Notes under the pieces: model-generated
What the model was told of the DNA's origin: nothing
The model's input: only the letters and a program-made list of their open reading frames with translations
The model's database searches: none
In this document: one piece after another, positions 7,771 through 19,100 of the stretch
Numbering within the stretch: position 1 is the first letter of the stretch
Layout of the letters: every line of letters begins with the position of its first letter
Program-made: the position numbers and the translations under genes
NCBI RefSeq assembly: GCF_003086695.1
Contig: NZ_CP025999.1
Location: 2,955,680-3,019,679, forward strand
Length of the DNA: 64,000 nucleotides
Origin: Stenotrophomonas sp. SAU14A_NAIMI4_8
GTDB lineage: Bacteria > Pseudomonadota > Gammaproteobacteria > Xanthomonadales > Xanthomonadaceae
Direction of reading: 5' to 3'

Positions 7771-9134
7771 TCAGGCGGTTGCAGCGGACTTCACCGCGGC
7801 CGACAGCCGGTCCAGGGTGTCCTGCATCAGGGTGGCGTCGTCGGCTTCCACGGTGACGCGCACCACCGGCTCGGTGCCGGAGGGACGCAGGAACGCACGG
7901 CCCCGGCCACTGACGGCCTGCTGTGCTTGCACCAGTGCCGACTGCACGCTGTCGGCCTGCACGGTGGCCTTGGCCGAGACATCGCCCAGGCGCACGTTGA
8001 CGGTCTTCTGCGGCACCTTCGACAGCGGCTGCAGCGCCTGACGCAGGGTCTGCCCGCTGCGCTTGAGCGCCACCAGCACCTGCAGCGCACTGACGATGCC
8101 ATCGCCGGTGGTGGCGCGGTCCAGGCACAGCAGGTGGCCGGAGGCTTCGCCGCCGAGCACGCCATTGCCTTCGATCAGCGCCTGGTGCACGTAGCGGTCG
8201 CCCACGTTGCTGCGCTGGAACGGAATCTGCAGCTCGGCCAGCGCCTTTTCCAGGCCGTAGTTGCTCATCAGGGTGCCGACCACCGGACCACGCAGGCGGC
8301 CTTCGGCCTGCCACGCGCGCGCCAGGATGTAGAGCAGGTCGTCACCGTCGACCGGGGTACCCTGGTCGTCGGCCATCAGGACACGATCGCCGTCGCCGTC
8401 GAAGGCAATGCCCAGGTCGGCGCCGGTCTCGCGCACCTTGGCGGCAAGGTTGTCGATGTGGGTCGAGCCCACGCCGTCGTTGATGTTCACGCCGTTGGGT
8501 TCGGCACCGATGCCGATGACATCGGCACCCAGTTCGCGGAACAGCAGCGGCGCGATCTGGTAGGTAGCGCCGTGTGCGCAGTCCAGCACCAGGCGCACGC
8601 CACGCAGATCGAACGAGCGCGGCACGCTGGCCTTGCAGAACTCGATGTAGCGGCCCACCGCTTCACGGGCACGCGAGGCCTTGCCCAGCTGCTCCGATTC
8701 GGCGGTGGTGAACGGCACGTCCAGCGCTGCTTCCAGCGCCAGTTCGGTGGCGTCATCAAGCTTCTCGCCCTGGGCGGAGAAGAACTTGATGCCGTTGTCG
8801 TAGTGCGGGTTGTGCGAGGCACTGATGACGATGCCGGCATCCACGCCCAGGGTACGGGTAAGGAAGGCCACGGCCGGCGTGGGCATCGGGCCCAGCAGCT
8901 GCACGTCGGCACCGGCGGCGACCAGGCCTGCTTCCAGCGCGGCTTCGAACATGTAGCCGGAAATGCGGGTGTCCTTGCCGATCACCACGATCGGACGACG
9001 CCCATGCGCGCCGCGCTGGGCCACCAGCACGCGGCCCAGGGCATTGCCCAGGCGCAGCACGAAATCGGCCGAAATCGGGCTCTGGCCGACGCGCCCGCGG
9101 ATGCCGTCGGTACCGAAGTACTTGCGGCCTCCCA

Positions 9135-9135
<1 letters not shown>
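7771..9135 (-). CDS. glmM: Phosphoglucosamine mutase
   Basis: Converts glucosamine 6-phosphate to glucosamine 1-phosphate, feeding UDP-GlcNAc for peptidoglycan and LPS. The 454-residue protein starts [13 protein letters not shown]. Its catalytic phosphoserine is S107 in ISASHNP, the Mg2+ loop is FDGDGDR, and the C-terminal phosphate-binding motif is [10 protein letters not shown]. The ATG at 9135 is chosen over the TTG one codon upstream. It shares one base with the accD stop (TGATG), implying translational coupling with accD. Confidence 0.96.
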
Positions 9136-10010
<875 letters not shown>

Positions 10011-10180
10011 GCGGGAGGACACTTCCGTTCAGGGCGGCCCGAAGGCCGCAAAGGCCGACAGTCTAGCGCCGCTCCCCCTGCCCGTGCACCCCCGCGTGGC
10101 TGCCGGGGGTTCGGGAAAAAACCATGCTGTGACGTACGTTTAGCGCGGCAACGCCGTGCGCGCAGCACCGGGCCATGCTG

Positions 10181-10990
10181 TCAGGCGTCCAGGGCCTGCC
10201 GCAGCGGGGCCAGGAACGCATGCGCCTGCTGCGCCGCCTGTTCCGGCGAGGCGGCATCGGCCAACGCTGCCACCAGCGCACTGCCGACCACCACGCCGTC
10301 GGCCTGCACGGCCATGGCCGCGGCACTGGCGGCATCCTTGATGCCGAAGCCGGCCACCACCGGCACCGTCGCCCCGGCGCGCAGGGCCTGCAGGCGCGCG
10401 CTTGCGGCCTGGCTGTCCAGGCGCTCGGAGGCGCCAGTAACGCCGGCGAAGCTGACGTAATACAGATAGCCGCGTGCCAGCGACAGCAGGGTCTGCGCAC
10501 GCGCATCGCTGGTGGTGGGCGAGGCCAGCAGCACCAGCGCCAACCCGGCCGCATCGAAGGCCTGCTTCGCCTCGCCGGCCTCTTCCGGCGGCAGGTCGAC
10601 CAGCAGCACGCCATCCACGCCGGCCTGCACGGCCGCCTGCGCGAACGCCGCGTAACCGTGGATCTCCACCGGGTTCAGGTAGCCCATCAGCACCACCGGC
10701 GTCTGCGTGTCACGCTGGCGGAACTCGGCCACTGCCTGCAGTACGTAACGGCTGCCTGCGCCACGCGCCAGCGCGCGTTCCGAGCTGCGCTGGATGGTCG
10801 GGCCGTCGGCCATCGGGTCGGAGAACGGCACGCCCAGCTCGATCACATCGGCACCGGCCTCGACCAGCGCATGCATGACCGGCACGGTGGCTTCCAGCGA
10901 CGGGTCACCGGCGGTAATGAAGGGAATGAGTGCCTTGCGGCCGGCGGCACGCAGGCGGGCAAAGCAGGCATCGATACGTTCAACGGACAT
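10181..10990 (-). CDS. trpA: Tryptophan synthase alpha subunit
   Basis: Cleaves indole-3-glycerol phosphate to indole, which is channelled to TrpB. The 269-residue TIM barrel has catalytic E51 (VIELGVPFSDP) and D62 (MADGP). The start ATG 10990 has AAGGA about 10 nt upstream and matches the family start; the upstream TTG at 11008 would add six residues. The start is one nt after the stop of the lipoprotein gene, so trpB, the lipoprotein gene and trpA form one operon. About 170 nt without a gene separate it from accD. Confidence 0.95.
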   Translation of the reverse strand: MSVERIDACFARLRAAGRKALIPFITAGDPSLEATVPVMHALVEAGADVIELGVPFSDPMADGPTIQRSSERALARGAGSRYVLQAVAEFRQRDTQTPVVLMGYLNPVEIHGYAAFAQAAVQAGVDGVLLVDLPPEEAGEAKQAFDAAGLALVLLASPTTSDARAQTLLSLARGYLYYVSFAGVTGASERLDSQAASARLQALRAGATVPVVAGFGIKDAASAAAMAVQADGVVVGSALVAALADAASPEQAAQQAHAFLAPLRQALDA

Positions 10991-10991
10991 T

Positions 10992-11681
10992 TCAGCTACA
11001 TCCTTCAATCAATTCAACGGCGCCACTGGCGCCCCAGTACATCCTCGATACCACGCCATCGACGATCTCCACGCGGATCGCCAGGTCCGACCCCGGGTCC
11101 TGCCAGAGCAGGCTTTCGCCGGCTTCCGCATCGGCCCCGTAAGGCTGGGCGCTGGTGCCGGCGGGCAGCCGCTGCAGGGCCTGCGCACGGGGCATGTCCA
11201 GGTGCAGCCCGAACGGGCCGGGCTGCAGCACGACCTGGCCGGAATCATCGATGGGCGCCAGGTCGAAGCGCACCACATCGTCGTCCTGCACCAGCATCGA
11301 CACCCCTTCGGGCAACAGACCACGCTCGTAGTACTCGCAGCGCCCCTGGGTGGCTTCGTGCAGGCCGGCGGAGTGCCATTCGCTCTCCCCCTGCAGCTCG
11401 CTGAAGCGCTGGCCGACCAGCACATCACCGGCATGGTCCAACGCTACGGACACCACCGCAGGTGCTTCGTCTGCGGCCGGCGCGGCGGCGGGTGCGGGAG
11501 GGGGTGCGTCATCGATGGGGCGATGCGCCAGGTCGTCATCGTTGCTGGCCGGGTGCTGCGCGGCGGCGATCGCCGCCGGGGTGGCCGCTGCCGGCGCCAG
11601 CACCGGCGGCTCGGGTGGCGCGCAGCCGCCCAGGCCGACGGCCAGCGCCAGCACGCCGCCATGGCGCAGCACGCCGTTCAC
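10992..11681 (-). CDS. Putative lipoprotein encoded between trpB and trpA
   Basis: A 229-residue protein of unknown function. The N-terminus has a basic residue, a hydrophobic stretch and the lipobox LGGC (about residues 17-20), so it is probably a lipoprotein. A low-complexity Ala/Pro linker (about 20-75) precedes an acidic globular domain (about 80-229) that I do not recognise. The GTG start overlaps the trpB stop by 4 nt (GTGA) and the gene ends 1 nt before trpA, so it is wedged tightly inside the trpBA operon. An envelope lipoprotein is not expected to take part in tryptophan synthesis. The reading frame is supported by both couplings and the signal peptide. Confidence 0.75.
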   Translation of the reverse strand: MNGVLRHGGVLALAVGLGGCAPPEPPVLAPAAATPAAIAAAQHPASNDDDLAHRPIDDAPPPAPAAAPAADEAPAVVSVALDHAGDVLVGQRFSELQGESEWHSAGLHEATQGRCEYYERGLLPEGVSMLVQDDDVVRFDLAPIDDSGQVVLQPGPFGLHLDMPRAQALQRLPAGTSAQPYGADAEAGESLLWQDPGSDLAIRVEIVDGVVSRMYWGASGAVELIEGCS

Positions 11682-12895
11682 AGCACCAGACCCTCGCGCG
11701 CCGCAATGGTGTGCACATCCTTGTCGCCACGACCGGACAGATTGCACAGCACGATCTGGTCGCGCGGGCGCTCGCGCGCCAGCTTGATCGCCTGCGCCAG
11801 CGCATGGCTGGATTCCAGTGCCGGCAGGATGCCCTCGGTGTGCGCCAGCAGGTGGAACGCCTGCAGCGCTTCTTCATCGGTGATGCCCAGATAGCGCGCG
11901 CGGCCACTGTCGGCCAGGAACGCGTGCTCCGGACCGACGCCGGGGTAATCCAGGCCGGCCGACACCGAATGGGTTTCGATGATCTGGCCATCATCGTCGC
12001 ACAGCACATAGGTGCGGTTGCCGTGCAGCACGCCCGGGCGGCCGGCAGCGATGGACGCGGCGTGGCGGCCGGTATGGATGCCGTCGCCGGCGGCTTCGGC
12101 ACCGACGATCTCGACCTGGCGATCGTTGAGGAACGCATGGAACAGGCCGATGGCATTGCTGCCGCCGCCCACGCAGGCGGTGATCGCGTCCGGCAGGCGG
12201 CCGTATTCGGCCAGCATCTGCTCGCGCGCCTCGCGGCCGACGATGGCGTTGAAGTCACGCACCATGCGCGGGTACGGATCGGGGCCGGCCACGGTGCCGA
12301 TGATGTAGAAGGTGTCCTGCACGTTGGTCACCCAGTCGCGCATGGCTTCGTTGAGTGCATCCTTCAGCGTGGCCGAACCGGAGGTGACCGGCACCACCGT
12401 GGCGCCCAGCAGCTTCATGCGGTAGACGTTGATCTTCTGCCGCTCGATGTCGGTGGCCCCCATGTAGACCACGCATTCAAGGCCCAGGCGCGCGGCGACG
12501 GTGGCACTGGCCACGCCGTGCTGGCCGGCACCGGTCTCGGCGATGATGCGCTTCTTGCCCATGCGAGCAGCCAGCAGCGCCTGGCCGATGGTGTTGTTGA
12601 TCTTGTGCGCGCCGGTGTGGTTCAGGTCTTCGCGCTTGAGCAGGATCTGCGCACCGCCGACGTGGTCGCTCAGGCGCTGGGCGTGGTAGATCGGGCTGGG
12701 CCGGCCCACGTAATGGGCCAGATCGCGGTCGTAGGCACGCTGGAATTCCGGGTCCTGGCGGGCCTGGTCGTAGGCCTGGGCCAGTTCCTGCAGCGGGCCG
12801 ACCAGGGTTTCGGCAACGAAACTGCCGCCGTAGCGGCCGAAGTGGCCCTGGGCATCCGGGAAGGCGTGGTAGTCGGCAATGGGGGAGGCAGACAT
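11678..12895 (-). CDS. trpB: Tryptophan synthase beta subunit
   Basis: A PLP enzyme that condenses indole with serine to give tryptophan. The 405-residue product carries the PLP lysine K98 in HTGAHKINN, the phosphate-cradle GGGSNAIG, and the early [13 protein letters not shown] motif. It is divergent from a LysR regulator across 97 nt, an arrangement like Pseudomonas trpI-trpBA, where TrpI activates trpBA with indoleglycerol phosphate. The downstream lipoprotein gene and trpA are in the same operon. Confidence 0.97.
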   Translation of the reverse strand: MSASPIADYHAFPDAQGHFGRYGGSFVAETLVGPLQELAQAYDQARQDPEFQRAYDRDLAHYVGRPSPIYHAQRLSDHVGGAQILLKREDLNHTGAHKINNTIGQALLAARMGKKRIIAETGAGQHGVASATVAARLGLECVVYMGATDIERQKINVYRMKLLGATVVPVTSGSATLKDALNEAMRDWVTNVQDTFYIIGTVAGPDPYPRMVRDFNAIVGREAREQMLAEYGRLPDAITACVGGGSNAIGLFHAFLNDRQVEIVGAEAAGDGIHTGRHAASIAAGRPGVLHGNRTYVLCDDDGQIIETHSVSAGLDYPGVGPEHAFLADSGRARYLGITDEEALQAFHLLAHTEGILPALESSHALAQAIKLARERPRDQIVLCNLSGRGDKDVHTIAAREGLVL

Positions 12896-12992
12896 GGAAG
12901 CGACCGCTGGTTCGAGACAGGTGGATACTCTAGCGCACGGATCCTGACCGGAATATCGATATTATCTGGCGTGTACCGTCAGGAAATCTCAC
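12896..12992. promoter_or_regulatory. trpB/lysR divergent control region with 12-bp palindrome
   Basis: The 97-nt gap contains the perfect palindrome AATATCGATATT at 12952-12963, inside an AT-rich patch between the two start codons. LysR-type regulators bind interrupted dyads (T-N11-A) in such divergent regions, so this is a likely operator for the adjacent regulator. An AGGAAA ribosome-binding site for the lysR gene follows near 12981. Confidence 0.55.
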
Positions 12993-13877
12993 ATGAGCAC
13001 CTCCCTGCTGCCGCCGCTCAACGCCCTGCGCGCCTTCGAAGCCACCGCCCGCCTGGGCGGGGTGGGCCGCGCTGCGCAGGCCCTGCATGTGACCCATGGC
13101 GCGGTGAGCCGGCAGTTGAAACTGCTGGAAGACCACCTGGGTCTGGCGCTGTTCCAGCGCTCCGGGCGCGGGCTGCGCCTGACCGAGGCCGGGCAGCGCC
13201 TGCAGGCGGCGTGCGGGGAGGCGTTTGCCGGCATCGAACGCTGCGTGCGCGAACTGCGCCGGCCCGCCGCCTCCCCTGCCCTGGTACTCGGCTGCAGCGG
13301 CAGCGTGCTGGCGCGCTGGATGATTCCACGGCTGCCCGCGCTGCAGGCGGCGCTGCCCGGGGTGAACCTGCAATGGTCGGCGCTGGACGGGGCCTTCACC
13401 GAGGCACAGGCGGCACTGGACGCGGTGCTGCTGCTGGCCGAGGGGCCCTGGCCGCGCGGCTGGCAGGTACGCGAACTGGCGCCGGAACGGGTGGGTGTGG
13501 TGGTGGCGCCTTCGCACCCGGCCGCGCAGCGCCTGCGCCATGCCGCGCCGTCGGCCCTGCTGCTCGAACGCGTGCTGCACACCCATTCGCGCCCGCAGGC
13601 GTGGCCGGGCTGGGCGCGGTCACATGGGCTGGATGCGGACCAGTTGCAGTTCGGCACCGGCTTCGAACATCTGTATTACCTGCTGGAAGCAGCGGTGGCT
13701 GGGCTGGGCCCGGCGATCGCGCCGGAACCGCTGGTAGCCGAAGACCTGGCCGCCGGGCGACTGATTGCCCCGTGGGGGTTCTCAGCAACCGGCGGGTTCT
13801 GGGTGCTGGCCTGGCCGGACGGTCCAGTTGACCCGCGCGTGGAAGCGCTGGCCGAGTGGGCCATGCAGCAGCTGTAG
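12993..13877 (+). CDS. LysR-family transcriptional regulator (TrpI/GcvA-like)
   Basis: A 294-residue LysR regulator with an N-terminal winged helix-turn-helix (about 6-65, including AAQALHVTHGAVSRQLKLLE) and a C-terminal effector-binding domain (about 92-290). Position and similarity to the GcvA/TrpI branch suggest it controls trpB, the lipoprotein gene and trpA, responding to a tryptophan-pathway intermediate. The effector is an inference. Its TAG stop (13875-13877) lies inside the GTAG head of the first SMAG repeat of the downstream array. Confidence 0.85.
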   Translation: MSTSLLPPLNALRAFEATARLGGVGRAAQALHVTHGAVSRQLKLLEDHLGLALFQRSGRGLRLTEAGQRLQAACGEAFAGIERCVRELRRPAASPALVLGCSGSVLARWMIPRLPALQAALPGVNLQWSALDGAFTEAQAALDAVLLLAEGPWPRGWQVRELAPERVGVVVAPSHPAAQRLRHAAPSALLLERVLHTHSRPQAWPGWARSHGLDADQLQFGTGFEHLYYLLEAAVAGLGPAIAPEPLVAEDLAAGRLIAPWGFSATGGFWVLAWPDGPVDPRVEALAEWAMQQL

Positions 13878-14257
13878 CGTCGAGCGCGCGCGACTGCTCC
13901 AGATCGTAGAGTCGAGCTTGCTCGACTGCTCCAGATCGTAGAGTCGAGCTTGCTCGACTGCTCCAGATCGTAGAGTCGAGCTTGCTCGACTGCTCCAGAT
14001 CGTAGAGTCGAGCTTGCTCGACTGGAGCGAAGGCAGAGCCAAGGCAGTCGAGCATGCTCGACTCTACGGCGACGGTAGTCGAGCGAGCTCGACTCTACGG
14101 CCAAGGCAGTCGAGCAAGCTCGACTCTACGACCCAAGCAGTCGAGCGAGTTCGACCGTAGGGCGCGGTCGCAGTCGAACGAGGTCGACGGTAGAGCGCGG
14201 CCGCAGTCGAGCGAATTCGACGGTAGAGCGCGACGGCAGTCGAGCGGGCTCGACGTC
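13874..14257. repeat. SMAG (GTAG-headed REP) array, about 12 units
   Basis: About twelve palindromes of the GTAGAGTCGAGC...GCTCGACTGC type lie in 384 nt. The first five read left to right; units 2-5 are almost identical with a 32-bp period (spacer TCCAGATC). From about 14045 on, about seven units read in the opposite direction with more variable stems (TCGAGCATGCTCGA, TCGAGCGAGCTCGA, TCGAACGAGGTCGA and others). The array bridges the converging lysR and telA genes and touches both stop codons. It resembles the SMAG family described in Stenotrophomonas maltophilia. Confidence 0.92.
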
Positions 14258-15365
14258 AGGGCGCGGTCGGCGCGGCCAGGCGCTGCTGCAGGTCTTCGCG
14301 CAGGCGCGACAGTTCCACTTCGGCCTGCTGGCGCTGCTGCATGCCTTCGCGATGGATGCTGCGCACTTCTTCCACGGTGGCGATCAACTGGTCGTGTACG
14401 TGGCGCAGGGTGGCCACATCGATCACCCCACGCTGGTTGCTGCGCGCGGTATCCACCGAGGCCTGGCGCAGCAGATCGGCATTGCGGCGCATCAGCTCGT
14501 TGGTGGCATCGTCGATCGAGGTGGCCAGTTCGGCCGCGTTCTTCTGTTCGCCCAGCGAGAGCTGGATCGCGAACTGGCGCTTCCACGAAGGAATGGTGAT
14601 CTCGCGCACCGTGTTGAACTTCTCGATCAGCTGCAGCGCGTTGGCCTGGATCAGGCGGATCATCGGCAGCGACTGGTCGGCGGCATGCTGCATCAGCAGC
14701 AGGTCGGACACGCGCTTTTCGATCAGGCGGATCGCGTTGTCGATCTCGCTCTGGCGGATGCGCTGCTGCGGGTCGTCAGTGCCCTGCCCGGCCAGCTGTT
14801 CGGCCTGCAGCTCGGCCAGCCGCTGCTTGCCGGCGGCGGCGTACAGGCCCAACGCATGGCGTTCTTCGCGCACGATGTCGTGCATGCGGTCAAACTCGCC
14901 CACGCGCTTGCCCATCAGCGTCTGCTGCGCGCCGACATCGCCCAGCAGCTGTTCAATCTGCGCATTGGTGTCGCTGAACTTCTGCACCAGCTCGCCCTTG
15001 GACGCACGCAGGCGGTCGATCAGGCCGCCGATGATCGGCACCTTTGATCGCTGGGCGAAGCCATCCAGCTTCAGGCTGCGCGCGATGCGCACGACTTCGC
15101 CCAGTTTCTCGCCACTGGCATCCAGATCGCGGTTGCGCACCTGGTCCAGCAGCTGGCTGGAGAACGCCGCGGTGCGGGTGGCGGCTTCACGACCGAACAC
15201 CTGCAGGTTGCCGGGGCGCAGGTCGTCCAGTTCCTGGCGGATCTGCGCGATGCGCGGCAGGTCGTCCGCCACCAGGCCCAGGGCCTGCAGCGTGCTTTCA
15301 TCGATCGTGGCGGGGGTGGCGGCGCTCGGCACGAGGCCGCCGTTGATGTGGCTGTCCTGGGTCAT
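14256..15365 (-). CDS. TelA/KlaA-family toxic anion resistance protein
   Basis: A 369-residue, mostly alpha-helical protein of the TelA family (first tied to tellurite resistance on plasmids; molecular activity unknown). Recognisable family segments are SKVPIIGGLIDRLRASKGELVQKF (about 108-131) and the downstream stretch around residue 250 containing ITIPSWKRQFAIQLSLGEQ. No membrane segment or signal peptide is seen. It is the last gene of the five-gene minus-strand cassette, 44 nt after the 233-residue protein. Its TGA stop is immediately followed by a degenerate SMAG palindrome. The resistance label is family naming, not evidence for this function here. Confidence 0.85.
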   Translation of the reverse strand: MTQDSHINGGLVPSAATPATIDESTLQALGLVADDLPRIAQIRQELDDLRPGNLQVFGREAATRTAAFSSQLLDQVRNRDLDASGEKLGEVVRIARSLKLDGFAQRSKVPIIGGLIDRLRASKGELVQKFSDTNAQIEQLLGDVGAQQTLMGKRVGEFDRMHDIVREERHALGLYAAAGKQRLAELQAEQLAGQGTDDPQQRIRQSEIDNAIRLIEKRVSDLLLMQHAADQSLPMIRLIQANALQLIEKFNTVREITIPSWKRQFAIQLSLGEQKNAAELATSIDDATNELMRRNADLLRQASVDTARSNQRGVIDVATLRHVHDQLIATVEEVRSIHREGMQQRQQAEVELSRLREDLQQRLAAPTAP

Positions 15366-15409
15366 CGGGCAGTCTCCTTGCAGATGGGTAAGCGGCAGCG
15401 GCGGCCGGC

Positions 15410-16111
15410 TCAGCGCAGTCTAGCCTGAGCGGCGGCCACTTCGTGGTCGATCTGTGCCTGCAGGTCGGCGGCCTGTGCGGCCTGCGCGGCACGGGCCTGG
15501 GCCTGGCCGGCCAGTGCGGCCTGCCGCCAGGCCGGCAGCAGGGTGTCGTGGATGTGGGCAAATCGCTGCAGCAGCGCCTGGTCCTGCTCGTTCAACAGTT
15601 GCCATTGCCCTGCATCCAGCGCGCGCAGGGCCGACAGGCGCTGCAGGTGGTCCACGCGCGCGGCCAGCCCGGCCTGCGCGTGTGCGGGCAGCGTCGCCAG
15701 CAATGGCTGCGCGGCATCGGCCCAGTGCTGCAGTGCCTGTGCAGCGGTCTGGGCGTGGGCGATGGCGGCCTGGCGCTGCTGCAGGTGCCCCTGCAGGCGC
15801 TGCGCCTGTTCGCGCGCCTGCAGCACCAGCACCCCCAATTGCGACTGCAGTGCCTGCGCCTGCGCCTGGCGGGTGACGTCGCGGCCCAGCAACCTGCCCC
15901 ACCAGCTTTCCTGGCGTCGCAGCCGCGCCGGATCGGCGCCCTGTACCGCCAGTGCGATGCGCGCCAGCGCCTGCACCAGGCCGTGTGCATCACCGACGGC
16001 GAGTATCGGCTCGCCGGCCTGCAGCGCACGCAGCAGCGGCGCGCCATAGTCGGCCAGCGCCGTGGCATCGGCGCTGGCCGGCAACTGCGGCGTGGGCAGG
16101 GGCTGGCTCAC
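15410..16111 (-). CDS. Uncharacterised Ala/Gln-rich coiled-coil protein
   Basis: 233 residues with no domain I recognise. It is rich in Ala, Gln and Leu, with long predicted helices (about 60-145 and 165-233) that read as coiled coil. A short SWWGRLLGRD motif near residue 69 could dock on a membrane or partner. There is no signal peptide. The GTG start overlaps the stop of the giant ATPase by 4 nt (GTGA), implying coupled synthesis, and telA follows. It is probably an adaptor or subunit of the ATPase/TelA complex; this rests on context only. Confidence 0.7.
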   Translation of the reverse strand: MSQPLPTPQLPASADATALADYGAPLLRALQAGEPILAVGDAHGLVQALARIALAVQGADPARLRRQESWWGRLLGRDVTRQAQAQALQSQLGVLVLQAREQAQRLQGHLQQRQAAIAHAQTAAQALQHWADAAQPLLATLPAHAQAGLAARVDHLQRLSALRALDAGQWQLLNEQDQALLQRFAHIHDTLLPAWRQAALAGQAQARAAQAAQAADLQAQIDHEVAAAQARLR

Positions 16112-19100
16112 GGCAGCGGCGGTGGCCGCGGCGTATCGTCGGCACCGCTTTCCGGTGGCAGCGATTCACCATAGAAGTGGCGCATCAGGGCTTCGTCCAA
16201 CGCGCGTTCTTCCGGCGTGGACGCGCGGCGTACGCGCGGGCGCCGGCGCAGGTCGGCCACCGGTTCGGCCTGCACCTGCTGCCGCGCCCAGCCGGCAAAG
16301 GCCGCCAGGGTCTGCGACAGCTGCACCTGCTGTTCCTGCGAGGACACCAGTACCTGCAGCAGCGGTGCCAGACCGGCCTGCAGGTCTTCGGCCAGCGGTG
16401 CGGCCTGCACCACGGCCGGCGCGGCCGTTGGCGCGTTGGTTGGCGCAGGCGCGGGGCGCGCCTCGGCCAGGCGGTGCAGCGCCTCCAGCAATGCTGGCCA
16501 CGGTGCCGGATCGGCGGGCGCCGCCGGGGCCTGCGCGGGCGCTGGCGGCGGCAGCTGCAGCGCGCTGGCGATGTCGGCCAACTGCGCCACCACCCGCCCA
16601 CCCACATCCCCTTCGTCGGCGCCCATGGCCTTGTTGCGCAGGAAATCGCGCTTGATCTGCGCCCAGCGCTGCGCCTGCGCGTCATCCAGCACGCCACGCA
16701 GTTCGGCCAGCTTCAACAGGTTCTCCTCGGCACCGGTGGTCAGCAGCTGCGCCTCGCCCAGGTAATGGTCGGAAACCAGCTGCTGCAGCTCGTCCTCGTT
16801 CATCACCGGCGAAATCTTCTCGGCCAGCTTGTTCATGTTGCGGTAGCTGCCCTGCAGCCGGAACGGCGGCTCGGTCCGGTAGCGATCATCCTGCGCGGCA
16901 CTGGCGATGTACTGCTGGTTGACCCGGTAGACCACGTCGCGCACCCGCAGCATGCGCTGCAGGGTGGCGGTGATCTCGTTCACCTCGGCCCCGCTGTAGG
17001 CATGGCTGAGACCGTTGGTGGACACGTCCTTGCCCATTGCCCGATCAACCAGCAGGTACAGATCGGCCATGTCGCGCGTGGCCAGCGGCGCCAGCACCGG
17101 GTTGGAGGTGAGGCTGTTCTCGATGTAGCTCAGGGTGAACGCCGCTTCCATGCCACCCAGCACATCGCCCAGGTTGTAGATGTCGGCGCGGTTGGCCAGC
17201 ATGTCCGGAATCTTGAACACTTCGCCGGACTCGGTGTACGGGTTGCCGGCCATCACCACGCAGAACTTCTTGCCGCGCATGTCATAAGTGCGCGTCCTGC
17301 CACGCCACACGCCTTCGATGCGGCGCGTGCCATCGCACAGTGAAATGAACTTCTGCAGGAACTCGGGATGGGTGTGCTGGATGTCATCGACATACAGCAT
17401 GGTGTTGTTGCCCATTTCCAGCGCCAGGTTCAGCTTTTCCAGTTCCTGCCGCGAGGTGGCGTCGGGCGCCTGCTGCGGGTCCAGCGAACGCACCTCATGG
17501 CCCAGCGCCGGACCGTTGATCTTCATGAAGACCAGGCCCAGGCGGTGCGCCACGTATTCCATCAACGTGGTCTTGCCGTAGCCGGGGGGCGAAATCATCA
17601 TCAGCAGGCCCATCAGGTCGCTGCGCTTGTTCTCGCCCACCGTGCCCATCTGCTTGGCCAGGTTGTCGCCGATCACGCCCAGGTAGACGTCGTTGATGAG
17701 CTTGTTGCGCACGAACGAGGACAGCGGCCGCGGCTTGAACTCAGACAGGCGCAGGGTGTCGCGTTCGCGGGTGATGATGCCCTGGCGCACGCTCTGGTAG
17801 GCGTGGAAGGACGGCACGAAGCGCTGCAGGTGGTGCTGCAGGCGCGACTGGAAATCGTCCAGGGTCAGCACCAGGGTGCCGCCGTGGATGCGCGGATGCT
17901 CGCCCAGCAGCCCCTTCACTTCGGCGCGCAGGATGGCCTCGCTGGCACGCGTGCGCAGTTGCCGCTGTACCAGCAGCAGTGCCGCGGCTTCGTCGACGTA
18001 ACCGGCATGCGCGGACTGCGCCGGCAGCCCGGCCAAGGCACGCAGCCACTGCCCGGCCAATGCCCAGCGCGTGGCCAGCGGGTCCTGGCTGCGCTGCAGC
18101 GCGCGCTCGAACGCATCGCGCTGGCCGGCCTGCTCCAACTGTTGGGACAACGCGTCCAGCAGGGCCTGGGCGTGGCGGCTGATGCTGAACACCGGCTCGC
18201 CATTGTGCAGCTCATCGGCCAGGTAGGCCGCGGCATCGGCGGCCATGTCGGCGTCGAACGGAAGGCCGTGTGCCTGTGCGTGGTCATGCAGGGCCTGCGC
18301 CATTTCCGCGCGCAGCGCCAGCCGCCCTTCGTCCGAACCGAACAGACGGGCAATGGTGTCGGCGCCGGCCTGGCGGCTGGGCCACTGCGCCACGGTGTCC
18401 TCGCGCTGCTGCGCAGCCCAGAACAACAGGGCCAGCGCGCGCACGCGCGGCGCATGCCGCAACGGCCCGGCCGCCTGCTGCAGCGGCAGCAGCGCACGCA
18501 GGATCAGTGCGGCATCGTGGTCGTGGATGCCGCGTTCGTAGCCTTCGCGGTAGCGCGGCGCTGCGAACGCGCGCACACGCTGGTCCAGCGCATCCGGTTC
18601 GGCAGCATCGTGCAGCAGCTGCGGCAGATCCAGGCCGTCGCGCCCTTCTTCGGCGGCGCGCAGCAGGCAACCGGCCAGGTATTCGCCGCGGTAGATCGCG
18701 TCGGATTCCGAATCCAGGGTGACCGGCCAGAACGGCTTGAGCGCGTCCAGTTCCGGGTCGTGCAGGGTCTCCAGGAAGTCGGTGCCGGTGAGATGGATGG
18801 CCAGCGTGTCGCCGCGCGGCAGCAGGGTCAGGTCCAATGCCTGGGTGTTCACGCTGAAGCGATGGCGCGGCCCCAGCCGCACCACATTGCCGCCGGCTTC
18901 GTACAGATCGCTGCGGTCACGCAACTGGCGCACGGCCTGGTCGCGCACGCCCTTCAGGCGCGCCTCGATATCGTCGGCCTTCACATTGTCGCGCAGCGCA
19001 CGCAGGCGCTCGGCCAGTTCGCGCAGCTTGAGGATCAGCGAGTCGCCGGCGAAGAAGGCATTCAGTTCGTCGGCACTGGCGAAGCGCTCGGTGCGCTTGG

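Noticed and set aside
13874..14257. Regularly spaced repeats that could suggest a CRISPR array
   Set aside because: The spacers in the regular part are identical (TCCAGATC) and only 8 nt long, each repeat is itself a palindrome headed by GTAG, and no cas genes are nearby. It is a SMAG/REP array.
14256..15365. Tellurite resistance determinant
   Set aside because: TelA family naming comes from plasmid studies. No terZABCDE or tehAB genes are adjacent, so resistance is not claimed.
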